Assembly (NCBI GenBank): GCA_903879705.1
Contig: CAIRMO010000016.1
Coordinates: 1-55,334, forward strand
Length of the DNA stretch: 55,334 nt
Source of the DNA: an uncultured Candidatus Competibacteraceae bacterium
GTDB lineage: Bacteria > Pseudomonadota > Gammaproteobacteria > Competibacterales > Competibacteraceae
Direction: 5' to 3'
The position numbers and the translations under genes are program-made. Below are positions 9,006 to 19,235 of this stretch, one piece after another. Within the stretch, counting starts at the first letter, position 1. Every line of letters starts with the position of its first letter. Under the pieces are notes generated by a model, which worked only from the letters and a program-made list of their open reading frames with translations, was not told the origin of the DNA and did not search any database.

Positions 9006-10166
9006 TCAGGGATTGGCGTTGGTGAAATAGGTGAACTGGCCGTCCTTGATTTGCAGAATCACCGCGCTCTTGATCGGATCGCGGGAATCGGCCCGGAACT
9101 TCATGTCGCCCGTTACGCCCTTGTAACTGGGCAAGGTGGACAGCGCAGCGCGAATCGCTTCACGATCAGCTTTACCGGCAGTCTTGATCGAGTTGAACAG
9201 CAACCCGAACGCATCATAGGTCAGCGCCGCGACGTCATCCGGCTTGGCCCCATAGGCTTTCTCGTAGTCGATAATGAACTTCTTGGCCACCGGCGCGGCG
9301 TTATCAGCGGCGTAGTGGGTGCTGAAGTAATAGCCATTCAGATCGGCACCGCCCAGTTTCAACAATTCTGCGCTGCCCCACGAGTCGCTGCCAATGAACG
9401 GGGTAGTAATGCCCAGCCGCTTGGCCTGTTGCACCTGCAAGGGCACTTCGCTGTAATAGTTGGGCAGAAAAATCACATCCGGTTTGGCAGCCTTGATCTT
9501 GGTGAGCTGGGCCGAGAAGTCCTTGTCATTAGTGGTGTAGGTCTCAAAAGCGACAATCTTGCCGCCGAGCTTTTCGTAGTTGGCCTTAAACACCTCGGCG
9601 ATGCCCTTGTTGTAATCCGAAGCCACGTCATACAGCACGGCGGCCTTCTTGGCTTTCAGCTTTTCCAGTGCGAACTTGGCCAGCACTCCGCCCTGAAACG
9701 GATCGATGAAGCAGGCCCGGAACACATACTTTTTGGGCTGGTTGGTGTTGACATCCAGCGTGGTCTTGGGATTGGTCGACCACGGCGTGATCAGCACCGT
9801 TTCATTACTCTCAGCGATTTCCGAAGCAGGAATCGCGTAGCGGCTGGCATTGGGACCGACAATCGCCAGCACATCATCCTGAGTGATCAGCTTCTGAGCG
9901 GCGGCAGCGGATTGTTCAGCCTTGCCGGCGTTATCCTCGACCACCAGTTCTACTTTCAGCTTTTCCTTGCCGACTTGCAGACCGCCAGCGGCGTTGATTT
10001 CCTTGACCGCCAGTTCCGCAGCATTCTTGCAGGAGGTTCCCACCGCCGGCATGTCGCCGGTCAGTTCGGCGATCACGCCCAGTTTCAGGGTTTTCTCGGC
10101 GCTCCAGGCGGAGACGCCCACGGTAACCAGCACCGAAAACAACAGCAGGGACAGCGTTTTTCTCAT
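9006..10166 (-). CDS. livK: Branched-chain amino-acid periplasmic binding protein
   Basis: 386 aa with a Sec signal peptide (MRKTLSLLLFSVLVTVGVSAWSA, cleavage near 23). A Peripla_BP_6 fold follows: LKLGVIAELTGDMPAVG, INAAGG, VVEDNAGKAEQSAAAA, VLAIVGPNASRYAIPASEIAE, and a FIGSDSWGSAELL segment contacting ligand in homologs. Leu/Ile/Val, amides and urea are all possible substrates for the family. The RBS GGAGAG lies just upstream of the ATG. It is the first gene of the transporter operon, with a 104-base leader. Confidence 0.92.
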   Translation of the reverse strand: MRKTLSLLLFSVLVTVGVSAWSAEKTLKLGVIAELTGDMPAVGTSCKNAAELAVKEINAAGGLQVGKEKLKVELVVEDNAGKAEQSAAAAQKLITQDDVLAIVGPNASRYAIPASEIAESNETVLITPWSTNPKTTLDVNTNQPKKYVFRACFIDPFQGGVLAKFALEKLKAKKAAVLYDVASDYNKGIAEVFKANYEKLGGKIVAFETYTTNDKDFSAQLTKIKAAKPDVIFLPNYYSEVPLQVQQAKRLGITTPFIGSDSWGSAELLKLGGADLNGYYFSTHYAADNAAPVAKKFIIDYEKAYGAKPDDVAALTYDAFGLLFNSIKTAGKADREAIRAALSTLPSYKGVTGDMKFRADSRDPIKSAVILQIKDGQFTYFTNANP

Positions 10167-10270
10167 CAGGATTCTCTCCAGAAGTCGTTGGGAAGGGCCA
10201 GGGCGCGGGTTGACCGTTCAATCGCCCGCCCTGATTATATATTGCTACGGTGGTTTGCACGCACCGCCGC

Positions 10271-11329
10271 CTATCGCGCTAAGCCTCTGGCTTCCCACGA
10301 TGGCGCAATGATCTGGTTGGAGCGCTTGCGGCAAACCTCCTCCAGCTCCTTGATCAGGGTCTCCATGCCAAACAGCTTCTCCACGATGGTCCGGATGTCG
10401 CGCAGAGTGAAAATGACATCCACATCCATTTCCAGATATTTCTCGCGCTCGATCTGTTCGGCCTGTTCGATTGCGGCCTGAATGCTGTCCGACTTTTCCA
10501 CTTGGGTCCCCAGCAAGCGCATGAACACCCGCAGTTTTTGCCGTTGCTGGGACAGCCATTCGTTATAGAGGTAGAGCAGTTCATAGCCGTCCTCGATGGA
10601 ATAAGCCTTGTAACGGAATTTGAGCTTGATATCGTCGAGCGTACTGCGCCGCATGACGTTACCGGCCTTCCAGTCATCAATGGTGTGCTGAAATTCCACC
10701 GGCAGAAAATCCACCCCGGCCTGAATCCGGTTTTTAACGTAGTCCAGTTCCTGAATCTCCTTTTCCACTCCTTCATCCATGGATCGTACTTGCTGATGAA
10801 TGGCCTCAGTGCGGGTATAGGTTGGTTTGTCGGACGGAGCTGGCTTGCCCGGGGTTAGCGGGGAAACCACCGCCAGCCGGCTACCTTCGCGCTCCACCTC
10901 AACCCATTCAGCAATGGCATCCTCTACCGCCCGCAACCGCCCTTCCCGCTCCTCGGCTTCGCGCCGCTCCTCGGTCGCCCGCCGCACCTGTACCCGTTCA
11001 GCTTCGGCTTGCTCCGCCGCCGCCCATTCGGTGATCGCCTGTTCGACTGCCGCCTTTTCCGCTATCGCCCTCTCGGCTACCGATTTTTCCATCGCCGCCC
11101 GTTTCACGGCCATCCGCTCCGCCGCCGCCCGCGCTACCGCCACCTTTTCTGCGATGACCTTGTCCAGCACAGCCTTTTCCGCTGCGACTTTTTCGGCTAC
11201 TGCCCGCTGGATCGTCTCCAACGGTTCCCCAGACCCCTCCTTCCACTGCCGGACATAGCGAACCAGCAGTACGCCAGCCAGCGTTGCAACGATCAAGAAG
11301 ATCCCGCCGGTCAGTTGCCAAGTACTCAT
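10271..11329 (-). CDS. Membrane-anchored long coiled-coil protein, function unknown
   Basis: 352 aa from the ATG at 11329, preferred over an upstream ATG at 11374 because GGAG precedes it and overlap with rdgC is avoided. One N-terminal membrane helix (about 6-24, GGIFLIVATLAGVLLVRYV) is followed by roughly 110 residues built almost only of Ala, Glu, Lys, Arg and Val in AEK/AER/AxE repeats, which must form a long charged helix. The remaining C-terminal ~180 residues are ordinary and helical (MDEGVEKEIQELDYVKNRIQ..., a short YNEWLSQQRQKLR). I recognise no family. It is 28 bases downstream of rdgC on the same strand, so co-transcription is likely, but a shared role is not demonstrated. Confidence 0.7.
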   Translation of the reverse strand: MSTWQLTGGIFLIVATLAGVLLVRYVRQWKEGSGEPLETIQRAVAEKVAAEKAVLDKVIAEKVAVARAAAERMAVKRAAMEKSVAERAIAEKAAVEQAITEWAAAEQAEAERVQVRRATEERREAEEREGRLRAVEDAIAEWVEVEREGSRLAVVSPLTPGKPAPSDKPTYTRTEAIHQQVRSMDEGVEKEIQELDYVKNRIQAGVDFLPVEFQHTIDDWKAGNVMRRSTLDDIKLKFRYKAYSIEDGYELLYLYNEWLSQQRQKLRVFMRLLGTQVEKSDSIQAAIEQAEQIEREKYLEMDVDVIFTLRDIRTIVEKLFGMETLIKELEEVCRKRSNQIIAPSWEARGLAR

Positions 11330-11357
11330 TACGGTGTTTCTCCATCGGTTGAATCGG

Positions 11358-12257
11358 TCAGGCCTCTTCGCCAAACAACTCCAGCAGGCGCGGTAGCAGT
11401 AGCGCCAGTTCCCCGGTCATCAACGCAAATTCAGCATCAAACAACGCTGCCGCCGAATCTGCGCCATCCCGCAGTGATTCGTGGACCACGTCAAGAAACT
11501 GGAGCCGGCGGATCACCAGCATCTCGTCCAGCACAAAGGCGACCCGCGCATTCCAGATCAGGCCCATCCGGGTAACCTGCTTGCCGGCGTCCAGATGGGC
11601 GCGGATCTCATCGCCGGTCAAATCCTGGCCCCGACAGCGCACTACTCCACCGTTCTCGCCACCTTCCTGCAACTCGCAGACATCGCCAAACGCCAAGTCT
11701 GCCGGCGCTTGCCCCGCCACCAGCCAGCCGGTCATCACCATCGCCGGGGACTGTTTGATCCTGGGCGGGGCGATGGGCAGCGAATCCAAGGTCTTGCGCA
11801 AGGTTTCGGTGAGTTCCTCGACAACTCGCGGACTGGCGCTGTCCACGACCAGCCAACCGCCCGCCGTATCCAGATAGGCATAGCTGCGCCGGCTACGGGT
11901 CAAGGCTCGCGGCAACAATTCATGCACCAGTTGTTCGCGCAATTCCTGCTTCTCGCGCCGCCGCACCGATCGCCGCTGGTCGTCTTCAATGACAGCGACC
12001 TGTTCGGCCAGCTCCTGATTGATCACGATGGCGGGCAACACCTTTTCTTCAATGCGAAGACAGAGCAGCCATCGTCCGGCGGTCGCATGGATCAGGTCCC
12101 GCGCTTTGCGGCCCAGCGGCGCAGTCCAGCCGACGGAACTGGGTTGATGGCTGGGGCAGGGTTGAAAAACCCGCTGTTCCAGCCTGGCCGCCAGCGCCTC
12201 GGCGTCCAGCGGCAAGGGTTCAACCAGGCGAAACAGCGTCAGATTTCTAAACCACAT
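11358..12257 (-). CDS. rdgC: Recombination-associated protein RdgC
   Basis: 299 aa, the usual RdgC length. It opens with the family-typical MWFRNLTLFRL, and contains GWTAPLGRKARDLIHA and LVVDSASPRVVEELTETLRKTL. RdgC is a ring-forming, non-specific DNA-binding protein that restrains RecA filament formation. The start is the first ATG and matches family starts. It lies upstream of the coiled-coil gene and downstream of a repeat-rich gap. Confidence 0.92.
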   Translation of the reverse strand: MWFRNLTLFRLVEPLPLDAEALAARLEQRVFQPCPSHQPSSVGWTAPLGRKARDLIHATAGRWLLCLRIEEKVLPAIVINQELAEQVAVIEDDQRRSVRRREKQELREQLVHELLPRALTRSRRSYAYLDTAGGWLVVDSASPRVVEELTETLRKTLDSLPIAPPRIKQSPAMVMTGWLVAGQAPADLAFGDVCELQEGGENGGVVRCRGQDLTGDEIRAHLDAGKQVTRMGLIWNARVAFVLDEMLVIRRLQFLDVVHESLRDGADSAAALFDAEFALMTGELALLLPRLLELFGEEA

Positions 12258-12572
12258 CAGCGAATGTCCATAACGGTGAAAGCGCGGATTATCCGCGAAT
12301 GCCCCGAAGGCGCAAGCCGGCGCGGCGGATGGACCCGGCTAAGGCAAGGCGCAATGAATAGTGTCTGGACGGAAACTTCGGAACCACACCGGGTAGAACC
12401 ACACCGGGTAGGGCGGGTTAGGCGTAGCCGTAACCCGCCTTCAGTGGCACCGGCCAGAACGGCGGATTACGCTTCGCTAATCCGCCCTACTGGGTACCCG
12501 CTGGGCGGTGTTGGAGTCAGGCGTAGTGGGGAATATTTATTGCCCCTTGCCTAAGAAGACTGTGCGCTTTTT
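12258..12572. repeat. Repeat-filled intergenic gap with two REP-like palindromes
   Basis: No gene is seen. The gap holds a 15-bp tandem duplication (12381-12395 and 12396-12410, GAACCACACCGGGTA). Two palindromes follow 21 bases apart: 12412-12439 (arms GGCGGGTTA/TAACCCGCC) and 12461-12486 (arms GGCGGATTA/TAATCCGCC, centre CGCTTCGC). A matching pair, inverted, occurs at 37654-37727. Such paired palindromes behave like REP/BIME elements. Confidence 0.7.
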
Positions 12573-14360
12573 TCACCTGATCATCTGCCCGGACTCGTCG
12601 CTTTTGCCCGGAGCCAGCGACTTCGCCAGTCCGACCAGGCTCAGGAATTCACCCCGGTAGCCGTAGGAATCATCGCCCCGCGCCGTGCGGGCGAGCGTTT
12701 GTACCTGGTCATAGCCGAAAGCACCGGTGTATTTGCCGCCGCGCAGCAGTTGCCCAAAGCCCGCTACTGCGGCGGCGAACCGGAACCGGTTGCTGGTTTC
12801 TTGCCAGTCCTTGAGCGCCTGCTCGCGCCGAATCGGCCATTCCAGCAATTGACTGGTCTCGCTATCAGGCTGTTTGTACCGCAGCCGCAGAAAGGCGATC
12901 TCGGCGTTCTGCGGAGCGGCGACTTCAGCGGGTTTGCCGTAGCGCAACGGTTCGGTCAATGCGCCGCCACTGTCTTTCAGTGCGATTTCATACAGCGCCG
13001 TGACCGTGTGACCGGCACCAATATCACCGGCGTCTACGGCGTCGTTGCTAAAGTCTTCACGCTTCAATACCCGATTTTCGTACCCGATCAGCCGGTATTC
13101 CTCGACCAGCGCCGGGTTGAATTCGATCTGAATTTTCACATCTTTCGCAATCGTCAGCAGAGTGGCGCTCATCTGTTCAACCAGCACCTTGTTGGCTTCT
13201 TGCAAGGTGTCAATGTAGGCGTAGTTGCCGTTGCCGGCATCGGCCAGTTGCTCCATCAGTTGATCGTTGTAATTGCCGCCTCCAAAGCCCAGCGTGGTCA
13301 GAGCAACGCCGCTTTTGCGCTGGGTTTCCACCAGGTTTTTCAGCGCCTCGAAGTTGACCGTGCCCACATTGAAATCACCGTCGGTGGCCAGAATCACCCG
13401 GTTGACGCCGTCTTTCACGAAGCCCTCGCGGGCCAGGTTGTAGGCCAGTTGAATACCGGCCCCGCCGTTGGTGGAACCCCCTGCGCTCAGTCGATCCAGC
13501 GCCACTTCGATTTTCGCTCTCTGGTTGCCGGAGGTCGGCTCCAGCACCACCCCCGCCGCGCCGGCATACACCGCAATCGCCACATGATCTTCAGGTCGCA
13601 ACTGCCGGGTCAACAGTTTCAGCGCCGGTTTGAGCAGACCGAGCTTGTCAGTCGATTCCATCGAGCCGGACACATCCACCAGAAACACCAGATTAGCCGG
13701 CGGAAGCTGCGTCTTGGGCACGTCGTAGCCCTTGATGCCCATCGCCAGCAGCAGGGTTTTCGGGTTCCACGGGGTCGGCGCGAGTTCGGTGCTGACCCGG
13801 AACGGCGGCTGGCGGCTGTCCGGCAGCGGGTAGTCGTAATCGAAATAGTTGATCAGCTCTTCGATTCGCACCGCGTCATGCGGCGGCAACTGGCCCTGAT
13901 TGAGGAAGCGGCGGACATTGGCGTAAGCACCCGTATCGACATCAATGCTGAAAGTCGAAACCGGCTGCTCGGCGGCACGTTTGACCGGATTCTCCTCCTG
14001 ATGGGCGTACTGCTCGCGGTCGGTCGGTTCGCTGGCGGCGCGAATGGCGTCGAGCGAGACCGCTGGCGAGCGGACCGACGGCACCGTTGACAGGTTGCCT
14101 TTGTCCGCCCGGTTCTTCCCTCCTCCGCTGGCCACCGGTGCGGGCGAAGGCGGCGGCGGTACGGCAGCCGGCAAGGCTTCGGCGGGTCTGGCGGGCGGGC
14201 GAGCGGCTTCTTCCCGTTGCGCGGCAAGGGCTGGCGCATTAGCAGTAGCGGCATCGACTTTACTCGATTGCGGCATTGACGGCTGGTCGGTTTTCGGCGA
14301 GCAGGCCGATAACAAGGCGATAGTGACAAGCACACAACAGGACAACAGAGTTCGGTTCAT
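12573..14360 (-). CDS. vWA-domain lipoprotein (YfbK family)
   Basis: 595 aa. The lipoprotein signal ends in LLSAC (lipid-modified Cys at 20), then a ~110-residue Ala/Pro-rich spacer, then the YfbK N-terminal block (VSTFSIDVDTGAYANVRRFL). The von Willebrand A domain has an intact metal site: DVSGS near 232, GGSTNGG near 296 and TDGDFN near 328. A C-terminal DUF3520-like region follows (GHTVTALYEIAL... to LLRGGKYTGAFGYDQV). Anchored in the outer or inner membrane facing the periplasm; likely a metal-dependent protein-interaction module. The partner is unknown. It is monocistronic in appearance. Confidence 0.88.
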   Translation of the reverse strand: MNRTLLSCCVLVTIALLSACSPKTDQPSMPQSSKVDAATANAPALAAQREEAARPPARPAEALPAAVPPPPSPAPVASGGGKNRADKGNLSTVPSVRSPAVSLDAIRAASEPTDREQYAHQEENPVKRAAEQPVSTFSIDVDTGAYANVRRFLNQGQLPPHDAVRIEELINYFDYDYPLPDSRQPPFRVSTELAPTPWNPKTLLLAMGIKGYDVPKTQLPPANLVFLVDVSGSMESTDKLGLLKPALKLLTRQLRPEDHVAIAVYAGAAGVVLEPTSGNQRAKIEVALDRLSAGGSTNGGAGIQLAYNLAREGFVKDGVNRVILATDGDFNVGTVNFEALKNLVETQRKSGVALTTLGFGGGNYNDQLMEQLADAGNGNYAYIDTLQEANKVLVEQMSATLLTIAKDVKIQIEFNPALVEEYRLIGYENRVLKREDFSNDAVDAGDIGAGHTVTALYEIALKDSGGALTEPLRYGKPAEVAAPQNAEIAFLRLRYKQPDSETSQLLEWPIRREQALKDWQETSNRFRFAAAVAGFGQLLRGGKYTGAFGYDQVQTLARTARGDDSYGYRGEFLSLVGLAKSLAPGKSDESGQMIR

Positions 14361-14560
14361 CAGGATTCTCCACTGTGGCTAGGGATTCACTGGCATAAAC
14401 ATCGCGAGTGGGAAATAGGGGTTATTGGCGGACTGTTCGCTGCCGATTCCGGGTCGGATGTTTTGTGACAGGCCGGCAAACGGTTCGGCGCTCCACGGCG
14501 GATAACTTTATAACCCGCCAATGATCCACTCGCAAACCCGGCTTGGTTTTTGTGTAGCTT

Positions 14561-15286
14561 CTAGTGGATCGGCCCATTGAACTGAGTAAGGCGCATCACA
14601 TCCAATACCGTAATATGCCTGCCTTTCACACTAATCAGCCCGGATTCACTCAGGTCGTGCAGCACCCGTGATAGCGTCTCTGGTGTCAGATTCAGTCGCG
14701 AAGCGATAATATGCTTGCTGGCAGGCAATTCAATGTCCATTGGACCCTTGATTGGCGCTCCCGCCAGTTGCAGCAGAAAGCCAATGACCCGCTCGGTGGA
14801 GGAGTACAGGGAGTAATTCTCTACATCCTGAACCAGGCCATGTAAATGCATACTCAATCCTGCCAGCATCCGGCGAGCGAAGGTGGTGTCGTGGTCAATC
14901 GCCGCAAAGATGCCCTGCTTGGCGATAGACAGCAGGCGAGAGTCTTCCAGCGCTTGAGCAAATACCAGGCTAGGCCTTTCCAGGAACATGATCGCTTCAC
15001 CAAAGCTTTCCCACGGTCCAGCGATGGACACGACTTTTTCATTCCCCTGCGGCGAAGAAACCGCCAGTTTGATCTGGCCGCACACGACGACATAGAAACC
15101 GTTTAGTAATGCACCTTTTTGAAACAGGATTCGCCCTTTACTCAGTCCGATTTCGCATGTTCCTACCGCCAAGTGGTTAATTTCGCTCTCACCCAACCGC
15201 TGAAACAGCGGCAGATTAGCAAGTGCCCTGCCAATATCAATTTGTTTGCCCACGCCCGGTCTGCTCCTAACGCATTCAGTTGGCAA
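14561..15286 (-). CDS. dnr: Crp/Fnr-family regulator, Dnr/NnrR-like
   Basis: 241 aa. The cyclic-nucleotide-binding-like sensor fold (about 20-140) includes ILFQKGALLNGFYVVVCGQIKL; a dimerisation helix and a C-terminal winged helix follow. The recognition helix carries the E-x2-S-R pattern (PETLSRVL), the Fnr/Dnr signature for TTGAT-N4-ATCAA sites. The four cysteines of oxygen-sensing Fnr are absent (one Cys near the N-terminus), so an iron-sulfur cluster is unlikely; NO sensing through heme, as in Pseudomonas Dnr, is inferred. It is divergent from nirS with a perfect box between them and probably activates nir, nos and nor. Confidence 0.85.
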   Translation of the reverse strand: MPTECVRSRPGVGKQIDIGRALANLPLFQRLGESEINHLAVGTCEIGLSKGRILFQKGALLNGFYVVVCGQIKLAVSSPQGNEKVVSIAGPWESFGEAIMFLERPSLVFAQALEDSRLLSIAKQGIFAAIDHDTTFARRMLAGLSMHLHGLVQDVENYSLYSSTERVIGFLLQLAGAPIKGPMDIELPASKHIIASRLNLTPETLSRVLHDLSESGLISVKGRHITVLDVMRLTQFNGPIH

Positions 15287-15328
15287 CCCGGAATTTTACC
15301 GCACTCTATTTATTCAGGCTACGGTAGT

Positions 15329-15342
15329 TTGATGTAAATCAA
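15329..15342. promoter_or_regulatory. Perfect Fnr/Dnr box in the dnr-nirS intergenic region
   Basis: TTGAT GTAA ATCAA is a perfect match to the Fnr/Dnr consensus. Its centre is about 101 bases before the nirS ATG and about 50 before the dnr start. Class II activation from -41.5 would put the nirS transcription start near 15377. Confidence 0.85.
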
Positions 15343-15388
15343 GGCGCGCTGGCAACGGTTGCCGTACTTAGCACCGCGGTACAAATAA

Positions 15389-17173
<1,785 letters not shown>

Positions 17174-17191
17174 GAGGATAGGGGATTAATC

Positions 17192-17515
17192 ATGCGTATC
17201 AAGTACCTAAGTGCGCTGGCTCTGGCGCTGTTGATTGCGCCGGCAGCGCAGGCCAGTGAGGAACTGGCTAAGAAGTACAACTGCCTGGCTTGTCATCAGG
17301 TAGACAAGAAGGTAATCGGTCCTGCTTATCAGGACGTAGCCGCCAAGTACAAGGGCCAAGCCGACGCGCCAGCCAAGCTGACCGCCAAGGTGAAGTCCGG
17401 CGGTGTGGGCGTTTGGGGTCAAATCCCGATGCCGCCCAATCCAGCGGTGCCTGATGCCGATCTCACCACACTGGTGGCATGGATTCTGGCGTTGCCGCCC
17501 GCTGCTCCCAAGTAA
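17192..17515 (+). CDS. nirM: Cytochrome c551, electron donor to NirS
   Basis: 107 aa with a signal peptide (cleavage after AQA, about 21), heme motif CLACH (C31-H35), and a distal methionine in QIPMPPNP. This is the compact c8-type fold. Eighteen bases after nirS and followed by a strong hairpin, so it is presumably made at nirS level. Similar class I cytochromes exist, but size and position favour NirM. Confidence 0.9.
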   Translation: MRIKYLSALALALLIAPAAQASEELAKKYNCLACHQVDKKVIGPAYQDVAAKYKGQADAPAKLTAKVKSGGVGVWGQIPMPPNPAVPDADLTTLVAWILALPPAAPK

Positions 17516-17524
17516 AGGCGAAAT

Positions 17525-17566
17525 CTCCTCCCGCCATCCGCCGGCAATCGGCGGCGGCGGAAGGAG
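17525..17566 (+). promoter_or_regulatory. Strong hairpin between nirM and nirC
   Basis: A stem of about 16 bp with one small bulge and one mismatch: CTCCT/AGGAG outside (525-529 with 562-566 of the 17-kb line), CCGCC/GGCGG in the middle, and CCGCCG/CGGCGG around a GCAAT loop. No T-run follows, so it more likely protects the nirSM 3' end or attenuates than terminates. Confidence 0.6.
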
Positions 17567-17711
17567 CGTCGGCTGGAACTCTCGTCTGGTGCGACCGATT
17601 TAATCTCAAAACAATAATATGCAGCACACACTCGCTATGCACCCTCGCCGGCGCTTTTTCAGGTTTTCACCCTTCATCACGAAACCTGGCCGCAAGGGTG
17701 TTTTCTTTTTG

Positions 17712-18053
17712 ATGAGTGTCAGAATCGGACTGGTGATTCTGGCGCTAGGCGTTTCTGGCGTTGACTCGCTGGCGGAAGAACCGTCCCCGCCGTCCCCGGA
17801 ACGGAGCCGGGAACTCATTCGCATGGTGCGGCAGGACTGTGGTTCCTGTCATGGCCTGACTTTGCGTGGCGGTCTGGGTTCGGCGCTGTTGCCGGAAGCC
17901 CTGCGTGACAAGTCGCCCGCCGGTTTGAAATACACCATCCTGCTCGGTCGGCCCGGCACCGCTATGCCGCCCTGGCAGCCTTTTTTGAGTGAAGCCGAAG
18001 CGGACTGGATCGTGATGCAACTGTTGCACGGCTTCCCGGAGGAATCTCGATGA
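17712..18053 (+). CDS. nirC: c-type cytochrome NirC
   Basis: 113 aa from the ATG at 17712, chosen because it opens directly into a signal peptide (MSVRIGLVILALGVSGVDSLA). An in-frame ATG at 17619 would add 31 basic residues and cannot be excluded, as the local RBS is poor. Heme motif CGSCH at C43-H47, with distal Met in GTAMPPWQPF. NirC is a small monoheme cytochrome of nir operons implicated in NirS maturation and electron delivery in heme d1 formation. It overlaps nirF by 4 bases. Confidence 0.82.
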   Translation: MSVRIGLVILALGVSGVDSLAEEPSPPSPERSRELIRMVRQDCGSCHGLTLRGGLGSALLPEALRDKSPAGLKYTILLGRPGTAMPPWQPFLSEAEADWIVMQLLHGFPEESR

Positions 18054-19234
18054 CGATGCTGAGAGCATTAGTGGGTTGGTCGATGTTACTGGTTTTGCCG
18101 CTGCTGGCGTGGGCTGGCGAGCCGGCATTGCGTGGCACCGGTGATTTAGGCGTCATTATTGAACGCAGCGCCGGGCGGATTCTCATCGTCAACACCAGCA
18201 ACAACAGCATGATTAACCGGGTAGACGGGCTGGGCGATCTGTCCCATGCCTCGGTGGTGTTTTCCCGCGATGCGCGTTACGCCTATGTGTTTGGGCGCGA
18301 TGGCGGGTTGAGCAAAGTAGATTTGCTGCGCGGGACGCTGGAGAAGCGCATCGTCCAGGGCGGCAACAGCATCGGCGGGGCGATTTCCCAGGACGGGCGG
18401 TTGGTCGCAGTTGCCAATTATGAGCCGGGCGGTCTCAAGGTGTTCGCCGCCGACACGCTGGAGCCTGTGGCCGATATTCCTGCCGCGTATGGGGATAGCA
18501 AATTATCGAAAGTGGTTGGCATCGCCGATCTACCCGGCCACCGCTTCATCTATTCCCTGTTCGACGCTGATCAAATCTGGATCGCGGATCTAAGCGATCC
18601 CAAAATACCCAAGATCGAGAAATTCGCCACCATTGGCCGGGCACCCTATGACGGGCTGGTGACGCCGGACGGTCGTTATTACCTGGCCGGCTTATTTGGC
18701 GAAGACGGGATCGCGTTGCTGGATACTTGGCAGCCGCAACTGGGGGTGCAACGGATTCTCGCCAACTACGGTCAGGGCGAGCAGAAACTGCCGGTCTACA
18801 AGATGCCCCATCTGCGCGGCTGGGCGGTGGCCGGCCATCACGCCTATCTGCCCGCGATTGGCCGCCATGATGTGCTGGTAGCGGATACTGTGACCTGGAA
18901 GGAAACCGCTCGTATCGCCGTGCGCGGCCAACCGGTGTTCGTGGTCGCCCGGCCGGATGGTCGCCAGGTCTGGGTCAATTTCGCCTTCCCGGACAATGGG
19001 TTTGTGCAGGTAATTGACACATTGAGCGGGCAGATCACCCAAACCTTGGAGCCAGGCAAGGCGGTGTTGCATCTGGAATTTACTCCGCGCGGTGAAGCGG
19101 TCTGGATTTCGGCGCGTGACGATAACAAGGTCGTGGTTTACGACACCGCTAGTTTCGCTAAATTGGCCGAATTGCCTGCGGACAGTCCCAGCGGCATTTT
19201 CTTTACCCCTCGCGCCCATCGTATCGGATTTTGA
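18050..19234 (+). CDS. nirF: Heme d1 biosynthesis protein NirF
   Basis: 394 aa with a signal peptide ending near AWAG (about 24), then a propeller homologous to the d1 domain of NirS but lacking the cytochrome c domain (TGDLGVIIERSAGRILIVNTS...). NirF acts in the periplasm in a late step of heme d1 synthesis. It overlaps nirC by ATGA and the nirDL ATG follows after one base, so the genes are translationally coupled. Confidence 0.92.
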   Translation: MTMLRALVGWSMLLVLPLLAWAGEPALRGTGDLGVIIERSAGRILIVNTSNNSMINRVDGLGDLSHASVVFSRDARYAYVFGRDGGLSKVDLLRGTLEKRIVQGGNSIGGAISQDGRLVAVANYEPGGLKVFAADTLEPVADIPAAYGDSKLSKVVGIADLPGHRFIYSLFDADQIWIADLSDPKIPKIEKFATIGRAPYDGLVTPDGRYYLAGLFGEDGIALLDTWQPQLGVQRILANYGQGEQKLPVYKMPHLRGWAVAGHHAYLPAIGRHDVLVADTVTWKETARIAVRGQPVFVVARPDGRQVWVNFAFPDNGFVQVIDTLSGQITQTLEPGKAVLHLEFTPRGEAVWISARDDNKVVVYDTASFAKLAELPADSPSGIFFTPRAHRIGF

Positions 19235-19235
19235 G

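Noticed and set aside
8961-10481. A 506-codon plus-strand open frame over livK
   Set aside because: It is antisense to a clear livK with signal peptide and RBS, has no family resemblance, and results from high-GC codon bias.
11481-12554. A long plus-strand open frame over rdgC and the repeat gap
   Set aside because: Antisense to rdgC, runs through palindromic repeats, and encodes no recognisable domain.
12699-14090. A 463-codon plus-strand open frame over the vWA lipoprotein
   Set aside because: Antisense shadow of a gene with intact lipobox and metal-binding motifs.
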